This document shows positions 1 through 8,754 of a stretch of 64,000 bases of DNA, one piece after another. The notes under the pieces were generated by a model that was given only the letters and a program-made list of their open reading frames with translations, did no database searches and had not been told where the DNA came from. Position 1 is the stretch's first letter. Every line of letters begins with the position of its first letter. The position numbers were made by a program, and so were the translations under genes. This DNA is from Vibrio metoecus (GTDB taxonomy: Bacteria > Pseudomonadota > Gammaproteobacteria > Enterobacterales > Vibrionaceae): positions 992,001 to 1,056,000 of the forward strand of contig NZ_CP035687.1 in the NCBI RefSeq assembly GCF_009665255.1, read 5' to 3'.

Positions 1-1
1 A

Positions 2-1147
2 CCATTGCCAAGCACTTTAGATGAACCTCGGGTACTCAATCATCTGAGTAAAGTGGTGGAAGCTATTGCACGTAATATTCCGAAAATTGGTGAGCGTAAC
101 CCTAAAATCGGTACTCACGATCATCAATGGGAATTTTGTGGCCAATTTGATTGGGTATCCTCATTTTGGACGGGGGAACTCTGGCTTTGTTACCAAATGA
201 CAGGCCAAGAAACCTTTAAAAACAGCGCTAAACTGCGCAAATCTTACTTTGCCAACATGCTTTTGGATCCGTTCTGGTTGGATCATGATTTAGGTTTTCA
301 ATACAGCTTAAGCTGTGTTGCGGACTACCAACTGACTGGGGATGAAGAATCCAAGATGATGGCGATTCGCGCCGCCGATCATCTGATTCATCGCTTCCGC
401 AAAATTGGCGGTTACATTGTCGCGTGGAACGATACGCATCCCCTTGGCCCTGAAATCACCCAAGGGAAATCGATCATCGATTCTTTGCAAAATACCGCAC
501 TGCTCTTTTGGGCATCAAAGATGACAGGTTCACCCGTCTATGCAAATGCCGCTAAGCGCCACAGTGAAACGTTAGCCAAGCACATAGTGCGTGATGATTT
601 CTCAACCTATCACTCATTTAATTTCCATCCTGTGACTCAACAGCCGCTTAAGGGTGAGACTTTCCAAGGTTACGCGGATGATTCTTGCTGGGCTCGTGGT
701 CAATCATGGGCGATTCATGGCTTTGCCCAAACCTACCTTTATACCGGTGATGAGCAGTTTTTAACGCTCGCGAAGCAGCTTGCGAAATACGCGACTGACC
801 ACATCACGGACGATGGTGTACCTGTGTGGGATTACAGCCTACCGGCTGATGAAATTCAGTATAAAGACAGTTCTGCAGGCGCAATTACCGCGGCAGGCTT
901 GCTGCTGATTGCGCAGTGCATTGACGATGAAAAAGAAGCAAAAATGTACCGCGATTGGGGGCTGTTCTTGCTGCAAGGTCTCATGACGCAATGCGATTTA
1001 ACCGATGATGAACAGGCACTCGGTCTGCTGGCGGAAGGTGCATCCTTCGTCAAAATTGGTCTTTGCAACAACATGCTGCCTTATGGTGATTACTACTATT
1101 TAGAAGCACTGATGCGTGCAAACGGCTACCGGAACTTCTTCTGGTAA
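2..1147 (+). CDS. GH88 unsaturated glucuronyl hydrolase (5' end at window edge)
   Basis: Cytoplasmic hydrolase that removes the 4,5-unsaturated uronic acid left by polysaccharide lyases. Counting from a possible TTG at position 5, the catalytic aspartates of the family appear as Asp95 (in LDHDLGF) and Asp159 (in SIIDS). The WARGQSWAIHGFA and GDYYYLEALMR blocks are also typical of family 88. The frame is open to the window edge, so the true start may lie upstream; about 380 residues is close to full family length. It runs 68 bp ahead of the GH112 gene on the same strand. No signal peptide is visible, which fits action on imported disaccharides. The family call is firm; the exact substrate (chondroitin or hyaluronan disaccharide) is inferred from the neighbours. 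Confidence 0.9.
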   Translation, partial: PLPSTLDEPRVLNHLSKVVEAIARNIPKIGERNPKIGTHDHQWEFCGQFDWVSSFWTGELWLCYQMTGQETFKNSAKLRKSYFANMLLDPFWLDHDLGFQYSLSCVADYQLTGDEESKMMAIRAADHLIHRFRKIGGYIVAWNDTHPLGPEITQGKSIIDSLQNTALLFWASKMTGSPVYANAAKRHSETLAKHIVRDDFSTYHSFNFHPVTQQPLKGETFQGYADDSCWARGQSWAIHGFAQTYLYTGDEQFLTLAKQLAKYATDHITDDGVPVWDYSLPADEIQYKDSSAGAITAAGLLLIAQCIDDEKEAKMYRDWGLFLLQGLMTQCDLTDDEQALGLLAEGASFVKIGLCNNMLPYGDYYYLEALMRANGYRNFFW

Positions 1148-1215
1148 GTCAGTAACTTCTCTTCTCTAGGCTGAGGGAGTTCAGCCTAGAATCGCAACTT
1201 TTCGGAGTATGAAAG

Positions 1216-3399
1216 ATGACTAAGATGACCTCACGTAAAGGGCATATGACCCTGCCTGTCGAAGTGGGACAGGAAGAGGTAGTTTTGGATTTATATCAGC
1301 GTTGGCAAGCGGATGCACTGCGCGATAGTGATGGCACCAGCATGCCAGCTTGTCTGGCAGAGCAAGACAGCGAAATCTATTCGATCATGTGTTTAGTGCG
1401 CGCCGACCAAGCCTTTGCGAACCAACACCCAGAATACTTGCACCGTAAATACTTAATGTCTTTCCCTGTTACGGCAATGGATGAAACCTTAGTGCTGACA
1501 CCACTAAAAGGTTACAGCAAAGACAAGTATGAGCTGGATGACGACAGCGATCCTAAGCAATGGTGGGAAGTGCGTAACCGCACAACGAACCAAGTGATTC
1601 CTGCTGCGCAGTGGGAGTTTGATGCTGATCGCCAGCAGGTGACAATTTTCCAAGCGGTGCCTTACCATGAATACACGGTGACTTTCATGGCGCGCCAGGT
1701 TTGGGATAGCGTATCCATGTATAACGCGCTAACCAACGACTGGAAAGGGCCAAAAATCAAGAGTTTGGATCCTTATCATCCTGAGTGTCGAGCACACCTT
1801 CTTGCACATTTCCAAAAATGGCTGGATGAGCACCCGCACACGACCGTGGTTCGTTTCACGACTTTCGCTTTCCTCTTTGTGATTGATACTGGTGAAAAGA
1901 ACCAAGATATCTATCGTGATTGGACGGGTTACGGTGAAACCGTTAGCCCGCGTGCTTTGGAAGATTTTGAACGCCGCTTTGGGTATAAACTCTCCCCTGA
2001 AGATTTTGTGGATGCAGGCTATTACAACGGAACGTACAAGGTACCATCGCAGCGCTACCGTGACTGGATGACCTTTGTGCAAGATTTTGTGGTGGAGTTT
2101 GCTGCGCAGTTGGTGGAAATGTCTCACCAAGCAGGCAAGAAAACCGCCATGTTCCAAGGCGACCATTGGATCGGTACAGAGCCTTTCTTGGATAGCTATC
2201 AAAAAATTGGTTTAGATATCAACATTGGTGCGGTGGAAGATGGCGTGGCACTGCGTCGCTTAACCGATTCACAAGGTAGCCAAATTCGCGAAGCACGGTT
2301 CTATCCTTATTTCTTCCCAGATGTGTTCCGTGAAGGGAATGATCCAGTTGTGGAATCCATGTCGAACTGGACTAAGATTCGCCGTGCGATGTTGCAAAAA
2401 CCATTGGATCGAATTGGTTACGGTGGTTATCTCTCCTTAGCTAACCAGTTCCCGCATTTTATTGACCATGTGAGTGAGATTTCACGTGAGTTTGGTACTT
2501 ATTTGGATAAAACGGCACGCACTGAGTCACAGAAATTGCCGGGTAAAGTCGCAGTATTAAGCTCGTGGGGCAAAGCACGTAGCTGGTTACAAAACCAAGC
2601 ACGCGATCAGCGTTTTTATGTTCCGCCTCGTCCGGATGTGATGGAGTTTGTTGGCAATAACTTACTCGAATGTTTGGCAGGGCTGCCATTTGAAGTCGAG
2701 TTCATCAGTTTTGAAGACATCATCCAGCACGGCATTGGTGATGACATCAAAGTGATCATCAACACGGGCGATGCGAATTCTGCATGGAGCGGTGGCGAGT
2801 GTTGGGCCGATCCACAAGTGCTGGTGGCTTTACGTCGATTTGTTGCCAATGGTGGCGGTTTACTGGGCGTATGTGATCCTTCTGCACTGCAAAAGAATGG
2901 ACGCTATTTCCAACTGGGTGATGTTTTTGGCCTTGAGAAAGAAACGGCATTGACCATGGGACGTGTCGCTATGCCACTGAACATCGCCAAAGATCATTAT
3001 CTGAGCCAGTTTGTCGTTGGGGAAGAAGACTTCGGTAATCCAAGCTACGTTTACCCACAGGCAGATGATTTGGCCGTACTTGCGGCGCAAGGGCAGCACC
3101 TCGCTCTGACAGCAAGAAATTATGGCGAAGGTCGAGCGGTTTACTTAGGTAATCTGCCGTTTACTATGGTCAACGCGCGCTTGTTGCAACACATTCTGGT
3201 ATGGCTGGGGGGGAATGAAGAACATCCTCAACCTTGGTTGTCATCTCATCCACTGGTGGATGTTGCCTATTATCCAGAGATGAACGTCGCGACCGCGGTG
3301 AACTTTTCAAGCTTGCCACAAATGCTGACTGTTGTGGATGAATGTGGATATAAAGTTGAGATTCGCTTACAAGGCTATGAATGGAAATGGATTGAATGA
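1216..3399 (+). CDS. GH112 galactosyl-beta-1,3-N-acetylhexosamine phosphorylase
   Basis: Predicted 727-residue cytoplasmic phosphorylase. Family members split galacto-N-biose or lacto-N-biose with phosphate to galactose 1-phosphate and GalNAc or GlcNAc. The segment AMFQGDHWIGTEPF carries Asp316, the likely general acid by analogy with the Bifidobacterium enzyme. A glutamine-amidotransferase-like C-terminal half follows (GGGLLGVCDPS around residue 555). A GGAG ribosome site lies 8 bp before the ATG. It follows the GH88 gene and ends at a strong terminator. A homologue in V. vulnificus is known as a galacto-N-biose phosphorylase. Its place beside chondroitin/hyaluronan genes is odd, because those chains carry glucuronate, not galactose, on GalNAc. 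It may serve mucin core 1 sugars, or have a shifted specificity. Confidence 0.85.
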   Translation: MTKMTSRKGHMTLPVEVGQEEVVLDLYQRWQADALRDSDGTSMPACLAEQDSEIYSIMCLVRADQAFANQHPEYLHRKYLMSFPVTAMDETLVLTPLKGYSKDKYELDDDSDPKQWWEVRNRTTNQVIPAAQWEFDADRQQVTIFQAVPYHEYTVTFMARQVWDSVSMYNALTNDWKGPKIKSLDPYHPECRAHLLAHFQKWLDEHPHTTVVRFTTFAFLFVIDTGEKNQDIYRDWTGYGETVSPRALEDFERRFGYKLSPEDFVDAGYYNGTYKVPSQRYRDWMTFVQDFVVEFAAQLVEMSHQAGKKTAMFQGDHWIGTEPFLDSYQKIGLDINIGAVEDGVALRRLTDSQGSQIREARFYPYFFPDVFREGNDPVVESMSNWTKIRRAMLQKPLDRIGYGGYLSLANQFPHFIDHVSEISREFGTYLDKTARTESQKLPGKVAVLSSWGKARSWLQNQARDQRFYVPPRPDVMEFVGNNLLECLAGLPFEVEFISFEDIIQHGIGDDIKVIINTGDANSAWSGGECWADPQVLVALRRFVANGGGLLGVCDPSALQKNGRYFQLGDVFGLEKETALTMGRVAMPLNIAKDHYLSQFVVGEEDFGNPSYVYPQADDLAVLAAQGQHLALTARNYGEGRAVYLGNLPFTMVNARLLQHILVWLGGNEEHPQPWLSSHPLVDVAYYPEMNVATAVNFSSLPQMLTVVDECGYKVEIRLQGYEWKWIE

Positions 3400-3420
3400 T
3401 GAATTCATTCATAAATTAAT

Positions 3421-3445
3421 AAAGGACGCTTAGGCGTCCTTTTTA
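3421..3445 (+). terminator. Rho-independent terminator after GH112 gene
   Basis: Nine-base-pair perfect stem AAAGGACGC / GCGTCCTTT with a TTAG loop followed by T residues, 21 bp after the stop codon. It closes the GH88-GH112 unit. Confidence 0.9.
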
Positions 3446-3734
3446 TATAACCCTATGTTTAAATTAATTTAAATCTCATACTACTACCTCAGGCTACGCA
3501 TGTAGAGAATTCATACAGATGTTTTAAATTTGATCGAAATTACATTCTCTTAAAAATAAAAAAGCTTTTCATTATGGCTGTGTTACTGTTCCAAATAGAA
3601 TTGCTTAAGCAATCAGTAAAGTGAAACACAGTGCCAACATTGGCAATGACGCCAGTGTTCGCGAAAGTTTTACGACAACGTCAAGTTTGGTTTCTCCTAA
3701 TAACAAATGAAATCCCCTACAAAGAGAACAAACC
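3446..3734 (+). promoter_or_regulatory. Regulatory region before the PL8 lyase
   Basis: AT-rich gap with the KdgR-like palindrome at 3555-3573, a palindrome ATTGCTTAAGCAAT around 3599-3612 and an inverted repeat AACATTGGC (3636-3644) / GCCAGTGTT (3651-3659). It probably holds the lyase promoter and a structured 5' leader. No gene was seen. Confidence 0.5.
3555..3573 (+). promoter_or_regulatory. Putative IclR/KdgR-like operator, lyase copy
   Basis: AATAAAAAAGCTTTTCATT, a near-palindrome that aligns base for base with sites at 11791, 13341 and 17321 upstream of other genes of the locus. It resembles the known KdgR pattern AATRAAA..YRTTTYATT. Confidence 0.55.
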
Positions 3735-6305
3735 ATGATGATCAATAAACTGAAGACAAAGTGGTGGCTACTGGCACCCTATATGATCTGTCAATCAGCA
3801 TTGGCCGACGACATTCAAACCCTCACGCAGCGTATTGCACCTGATTTTGCTCAGGTTGCCGTTGAAGCGGCTCAAGGTCTTGGGCAACCACTGTCTACAC
3901 TCGCAGCGCAATATCTGGCTAATCAGCAAACGGATGGTCATTGGGCGGATATTGACTACGCGGCGATTCCAACTCAAGAAGCGCCTATTCGTGAGCACTT
4001 GACTCGTGTGCGTGCGTTGGCTGCCCAATATTACCTTTCCAATGATCCCACTTTTGCGGCAGGCGCCATCGCGGGTCTTTATCACTGGTACAGCGCTGAC
4101 CGTACCAACAGTAACTGGTGGTGGAATGAAATTGGTAAACAGATTTATCTCGGCCCAATCGCCTTTTTGCTTGGTGATCAGTTACCCAGTGATTTGAGCA
4201 CTTCGATACGCTCAGACATGCCGACAGAGCCTTACAAAACCGGCGCTAACCGCACGGATATTTCAAAAGGGGTGATTTATGGCGGTTTGCTCGGTAGCGA
4301 TTCAGCGCAAGTGAAACGTGGGTTAGGTGGCATTGAAGAAACCATAGTGATCACTGAAGCGGAAGGTGTGCAAGCGGATTTCTCCTTCCAGCAACACGGT
4401 GCCCAACTTTATAACGGCGGGTATGGTGATGTTTTCTTTGATGCTGCTTCATATTGGGCTTACCAAGTCCGCGATTTGCAGTGGCATTTTGCGCCAGATA
4501 AAAATCGTCTCGTCGCGGATTACTTTCTAGACGGTGTCCGTTGGATGAGCCGGCATGGCACGTTGGATTATAATGCGCGAGGCCGTGGCTTAAGCCGAGT
4601 AGATAAGGCAAACCTCGGGCCTATTCTACGGCAAGCAGATTACGTTGCTGCGTTGGCTCCTGAACGCGCGGCTGAAGCGCAGCAGTTTAAACAACATGTG
4701 AATGGTGCGCCGGAAAGCATCGCAGGATTTCGCTCTTTTTACCGTTCAGACTATGCCAGCAAAGTCGGTACTGGCCACTTCATTGGCATCAAGATGAATT
4801 CTAAGCGAATCAAACCTACGGAAGCTGGGAACGGTGAGAATCTACTCGGTAACTGGATCGGTTTTGGTAGCACTTTCATCATGCAAAGAGGCGATGAATA
4901 TCATGGCATCTTCCCTGTGTGGAACTGGGCTTTAGTGCCGGGCACAACGGCACCACAATTTGCGATTAAACCCGCAGACTGGGGACGCATCGAAATGCAA
5001 ACTCAATTTGTTGGCAGCGTGTCGGATGGGCGTAATGGTGTTGCTGTCATGGATATGGATGCTTACCAAACCAAAGCAAAAAAAGCGTGGTTTAGTTTTG
5101 ATGATGAGTTGGTGGCCTTGGGGGCTGGCATTCAATCTACCCGAGCAGAATATGTGAATACCACAGTTAACCAAACACGCTTGAATGGGCCTGTTACTGT
5201 GGATGGACAAGTATATAGCAAAGGCAGCCGTCAGTTAGTAAATGCTTCTTGGGTTCACCATGATGGTATTGGTTATGTTTTCCCAGCCAATTGGTATGGG
5301 CATATGGATAATCAAACCCAAAATGGTAACTGGAGAAACATCAACACAGGTCAACCGGATGCCCCCGTTTCAGCCGATGTTTTCATGCTACGTATAGGCC
5401 ATAGTTGGCAGCCAACAAACGCCTCTTATCAGTACATAGTGGTACCGAATCGTGATGCGCAAGCGGTGGCCAACTACGCAGCCTCAGTGCCGGTTAGCGT
5501 TCTATCGAACACGCCACAGATACAAGCGGTAACGCATGTGAGCAAGCAGGTGAGTGGCATTGTGTTCCACCAAGCGGGAATGCTGCAATTGCCGAGTGGT
5601 AAAACCGTCACTGTGAATAAGCCAAGTGTGTTGGTGATTGATGAATCTCAAGCGACACCTCAAGTCACGTTGGCAACGCCTGGAATCGGTGATCAAGTAC
5701 AGTTAAAAGTGGAAGAGGGCTCCACGGTTTGGGCAGCGACAGTCGTCACCGCTAAAGAGCCCCGTTTGCTTGGTAAAGGGGTGGTGGTTGAATTCAACGC
5801 CGTACCGGTTATTCCACCGGTGACGATGAGTGCCAATGCTGATGTTTTTGTGCGTGATGGGCAATACGCCAACCAAAGCTTTGGAACCAACAGTTACTTA
5901 GTCGTAAAAAGCGATATTACGGGCTATAACCGTAAAACGGTTCTAAAGTTCGACTTGAGTCAACAGGCGCTGTCCTCCCATTCACAAGCGGTGTTGAGAC
6001 TGCATGTGAAAAACGTCAATACCGCCGCATCCCGAGCGATCACAGTATCTCGTTTAAAATCCAGTGCATGGCAAGAAAACAGCCTAACTTGGAGCACCCT
6101 GCCGCCGATTGAACAACAAGGTACGACGGTGACGATCTCACCTTCTCAAGTGAATGAGTGGATAGAGATAGATGTCTCGAATCTTATAGTGCAAGGTGAG
6201 TTGTCTTTGCTTTTAGAGAATAAAGGTGCCGCACATCAGAAATCGGATGTGAATTTCTCTAGCAAAGAGAGTGGGCTAGCCCCTCAATTGGTGATTCAAC
6301 CATAA
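3735..6305 (+). CDS. Secreted PL8 polysaccharide lyase (chondroitin AC / hyaluronan lyase type) with C-terminal binding-like domain
   Basis: Predicted 856-residue extracytoplasmic lyase that eliminates across uronic acid linkages of chondroitin or hyaluronan and releases unsaturated oligosaccharides. A basic-hydrophobic leader ends near residue 24 (SALADD). The alpha/alpha-toroid has the family residues Asn172 (TGANRTD), His221 and Tyr230 (nine apart, in QQHGAQLYNGGYG) and the arginine pair Arg284/Arg288 (RGRGLSR). The central beta domains follow. From about residue 705 to the end lies a separate domain resembling DNRLRE/CBM96 modules (DVFVRDGQYANQSFGTNS, LKFDLS), possibly a sugar-binding or attachment module. 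It is a monocistron behind its own operator. Chondroitin versus hyaluronan preference cannot be told from sequence alone. Confidence 0.9.
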   Translation: MMINKLKTKWWLLAPYMICQSALADDIQTLTQRIAPDFAQVAVEAAQGLGQPLSTLAAQYLANQQTDGHWADIDYAAIPTQEAPIREHLTRVRALAAQYYLSNDPTFAAGAIAGLYHWYSADRTNSNWWWNEIGKQIYLGPIAFLLGDQLPSDLSTSIRSDMPTEPYKTGANRTDISKGVIYGGLLGSDSAQVKRGLGGIEETIVITEAEGVQADFSFQQHGAQLYNGGYGDVFFDAASYWAYQVRDLQWHFAPDKNRLVADYFLDGVRWMSRHGTLDYNARGRGLSRVDKANLGPILRQADYVAALAPERAAEAQQFKQHVNGAPESIAGFRSFYRSDYASKVGTGHFIGIKMNSKRIKPTEAGNGENLLGNWIGFGSTFIMQRGDEYHGIFPVWNWALVPGTTAPQFAIKPADWGRIEMQTQFVGSVSDGRNGVAVMDMDAYQTKAKKAWFSFDDELVALGAGIQSTRAEYVNTTVNQTRLNGPVTVDGQVYSKGSRQLVNASWVHHDGIGYVFPANWYGHMDNQTQNGNWRNINTGQPDAPVSADVFMLRIGHSWQPTNASYQYIVVPNRDAQAVANYAASVPVSVLSNTPQIQAVTHVSKQVSGIVFHQAGMLQLPSGKTVTVNKPSVLVIDESQATPQVTLATPGIGDQVQLKVEEGSTVWAATVVTAKEPRLLGKGVVVEFNAVPVIPPVTMSANADVFVRDGQYANQSFGTNSYLVVKSDITGYNRKTVLKFDLSQQALSSHSQAVLRLHVKNVNTAASRAITVSRLKSSAWQENSLTWSTLPPIEQQGTTVTISPSQVNEWIEIDVSNLIVQGELSLLLENKGAAHQKSDVNFSSKESGLAPQLVIQP

Positions 6306-6318
6306 TTCGATCCTTCCT

Positions 6319-6380
6319 AGGGCTTACTCTATTAGGCCTGCGTGAATGCAGCACGTGTGAGTAAGCCCTGTTTGCTTTCT
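6319..6380. terminator. Bidirectional terminator between convergent lyase and cyclase genes
   Basis: Eleven-base arms AGGGCTTACTC (6319-6329) and GAGTAAGCCCT (6359-6369) enclose a 29-base loop with smaller repeats and are followed by a T-rich run. The position between two convergent stops fits termination for both strands. Confidence 0.7.
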
Positions 6381-6382
6381 GA

Positions 6383-8473
6383 TCAAGGTGTGGGATAAAT
6401 GACCAACTGCTGTTTGCCATTGGCTTTCGCTTGATAAAGTGCTCGATCAGCAAGGCTGAAAAAGCCATCGGTGTTCATATCGAGATTGGGGATCACAGTG
6501 GCAGATCCGATAGACACTGAAAGACCGTTAAACTGTTGCGCTGTTTCTTGAGCGAACTTAGCGATCAATTGATTTAATAAATGGTGATGTGTTTGTTGAT
6601 CAGCACCACACATGATGACGGCAAATTCATCTCCTCCGAGACGGCAGATACGATCACCAGATCGCTGGAATGTGGCTTGCAAAAGATTAGCGAACTGTTT
6701 GAGCAGTTCATCTCCCGCCTGATGTCCTAGTTGATCATTGACCTGTTTAAATCCATCTAAATCTAACACTGCAAGTGTGATAGGTTGTTGTTTTTGGTAG
6801 ATTTGCCAATATTCTTGAATGAATTCTTCATAGGCTCGTCGATTATAGAGTTGAGTTAAACTATCGGTACGAGCTGCGAGTGCTAGCTTATGGTTGACGC
6901 TTTGTAGCTCGTTAGTTCGAGCTGTGATGCGTTCTTCGAGAGTTTTGTTTAATCTTTCGAGCTTTTCTTGTCCTCGAAGCCTTGCCAGCATTTCGCCAAA
7001 GTTACGAGTGAATAACTGAATTAATTCATGTTGATGCGAGGAAAGTAGGCGTTGTCGCAGTAAATTATCGGCACAGATTAGCGCCATCAATTGGTTATCA
7101 ACTGAAAGTGCAATCGCGGCATTCCAGCCATGGCCAACCATTTTTCTGTCATGCCACAGCGGAACATCATTGAGCATGATCAGCGTATTCGGAGTGGCAT
7201 AGGCCTGATTAAATAAAGGCGATTCAGGATAAGGCATAGAAAAATAACTTTCGTTACGGATCACGCCATCGGTATCCACGCCATAAGTGCCTTGCAGTTT
7301 ATCCGGCTCAGAATCGCTAGGAAGAAAAATACCAATGCGATCAATATCAAGTTTAGACACTGAGAATTCGACAGCTTGTTGGCAGATCTCCAGCGAATTT
7401 CTTGCTTGAGACATCAACTGGAGTGCTTGGCTAATCATTCTAACTCGGTTGTTATGGCGAATTTCAACGAGGATCCGTGAAGCCGTTTTAGCAAAGACTT
7501 CTAATGCCTCTTGAATATCGAAATCAAAAGGTTTTTGGGTGAGTAAATTATCCATGGCAATCCAGCCAAGAGGCTCTTGAGATTCGTTGCGTAGTACCAC
7601 CATCGCATTCCACCCATGCCCAATCGGTTGGTGTTGATGATAAAGCGTAATATCTGACACTAAATGAAACCAATTATCTGGTTGGCTTAATACGCTTAAA
7701 AATCGAGGGTCTAGTTGAGTGTAAGGATAGTAATCATCAGATTCATCGCGATACTGGCCTTGGTCATCGGTTCCAAACACTCCGTGGTAGCGGCCCACCT
7801 TATGATCAATTAGAAAAGTACCGACACGATCTAATCCCAAATCTTCACGTAACAACTTAACACTCTGTTTTAATAGATCGAATTCGGTTCGGGCAGCCGT
7901 CAGTTCGGCGACGCCGAGTGCGACTTTACTCATGGCTTGGTGACGGCGAGTCTGTGTCTGTAGTTTATTGAGAATTAGGCCATATTGGTGATCAACGGCA
8001 CGACGCTTCTCTGCCGCAGTCAGTTTTATATATTGAGTTAGCCAGAATTGTTGTAAAACGGTGGAAAGCATATGCCATTCATCGGCATAAGCTCGAAAAT
8101 GTTGTTCATCTTCTAGCAATAAAATCAGTACGGTGGAATGCTCTTCCTCAAAAGAAAGACGGCACACCAAACTCGTCCTTTGCTCAATTAATAACGAGTG
8201 TGGAATAAGGACAAATCCAGCATCTCTTCTGAGTGTGGAAAGCCATTGCCACCAAGTGCTATCGAGTGTGTCGACAAAGTCAGACTCCATTAAACAAGAG
8301 CCTTCATGTAAAGCACAAAGAGTGAGTGCAGCGGGGTGACAGATTTGAGCGCCTGCTATCGGTAATAACGTACTTAAATGCTGGCATAGGAGCTGGGAAA
8401 CATCGTATTGGCTTATCCCGATATGTTCAAGTTGCAGCAATGATGCTGCGGTTTCGGCCAGTTTTCTAGGCAT
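6383..8473 (-). CDS. GAF-GAF-GGDEF diguanylate cyclase
   Basis: Predicted 696-residue cyclase making cyclic di-GMP from two GTP. The C-terminal GGDEF domain has an intact active-site motif (RLGGDEFAVIM, GGDEF at 613-617) and, five residues before it, an RxxD inhibitory site (RSGD), so product feedback is likely. Two copies of a GAF-like sensor domain (about 170-335 and 345-500) share the pattern DRxGxF...GTxGxDxxGxxRDES, then a short helical linker leads to the cyclase. No membrane segment was seen. It stands inside the polysaccharide locus on the opposite strand to the lyase, with its own promoter region. What the GAF domains sense is unknown. A link between sugar use and surface attachment is only inference. 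Confidence 0.92.
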   Translation of the reverse strand: MPRKLAETAASLLQLEHIGISQYDVSQLLCQHLSTLLPIAGAQICHPAALTLCALHEGSCLMESDFVDTLDSTWWQWLSTLRRDAGFVLIPHSLLIEQRTSLVCRLSFEEEHSTVLILLLEDEQHFRAYADEWHMLSTVLQQFWLTQYIKLTAAEKRRAVDHQYGLILNKLQTQTRRHQAMSKVALGVAELTAARTEFDLLKQSVKLLREDLGLDRVGTFLIDHKVGRYHGVFGTDDQGQYRDESDDYYPYTQLDPRFLSVLSQPDNWFHLVSDITLYHQHQPIGHGWNAMVVLRNESQEPLGWIAMDNLLTQKPFDFDIQEALEVFAKTASRILVEIRHNNRVRMISQALQLMSQARNSLEICQQAVEFSVSKLDIDRIGIFLPSDSEPDKLQGTYGVDTDGVIRNESYFSMPYPESPLFNQAYATPNTLIMLNDVPLWHDRKMVGHGWNAAIALSVDNQLMALICADNLLRQRLLSSHQHELIQLFTRNFGEMLARLRGQEKLERLNKTLEERITARTNELQSVNHKLALAARTDSLTQLYNRRAYEEFIQEYWQIYQKQQPITLAVLDLDGFKQVNDQLGHQAGDELLKQFANLLQATFQRSGDRICRLGGDEFAVIMCGADQQTHHHLLNQLIAKFAQETAQQFNGLSVSIGSATVIPNLDMNTDGFFSLADRALYQAKANGKQQLVIYPTP

Positions 8474-8723
8474 TTAAGCGACCTATTGATAATGGAACAG
8501 ATGAAGTGAGGAGTGACTACCAACTTAACTGTAAGCGGTGTCTGGCTACTTATTCGGTTTACAGATCTTGTTGGGCAACAACTATCACAAACTAGGAGTC
8601 ATCAGAAAGTTTATTCTGTGAAATAAGTCTTTGAGTGTGACATTACAAATTATCTAACCCAAATATTCTGAAAATTTTCAAAGCAGAATGTGAAGTCGAT
8701 AACACGACTCTGTATGGATGAGA

Positions 8724-8747
8724 GGGCTGTTCATTCATGAACAGCCC
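8724..8747. terminator. Inverted repeat after the sulfatase pair
   Basis: Perfect 11-bp arms GGGCTGTTCAT / ATGAACAGCCC two bases apart, just past the stop of the minus-strand sulfatase at 8755. There is no clear T-tract on the minus strand, so termination is likely but not certain. The rest of the gap 8474-8754 probably carries the cyclase promoter; nothing else was recognised. Confidence 0.5.
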
Positions 8748-8754
8748 ATTCTGT

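Noticed and set aside
1729..2202. 157-residue minus-strand frame inside the GH112 gene
   Set aside because: Opposite-strand shadow of a well-supported gene, without ribosome site or recognisable domain.
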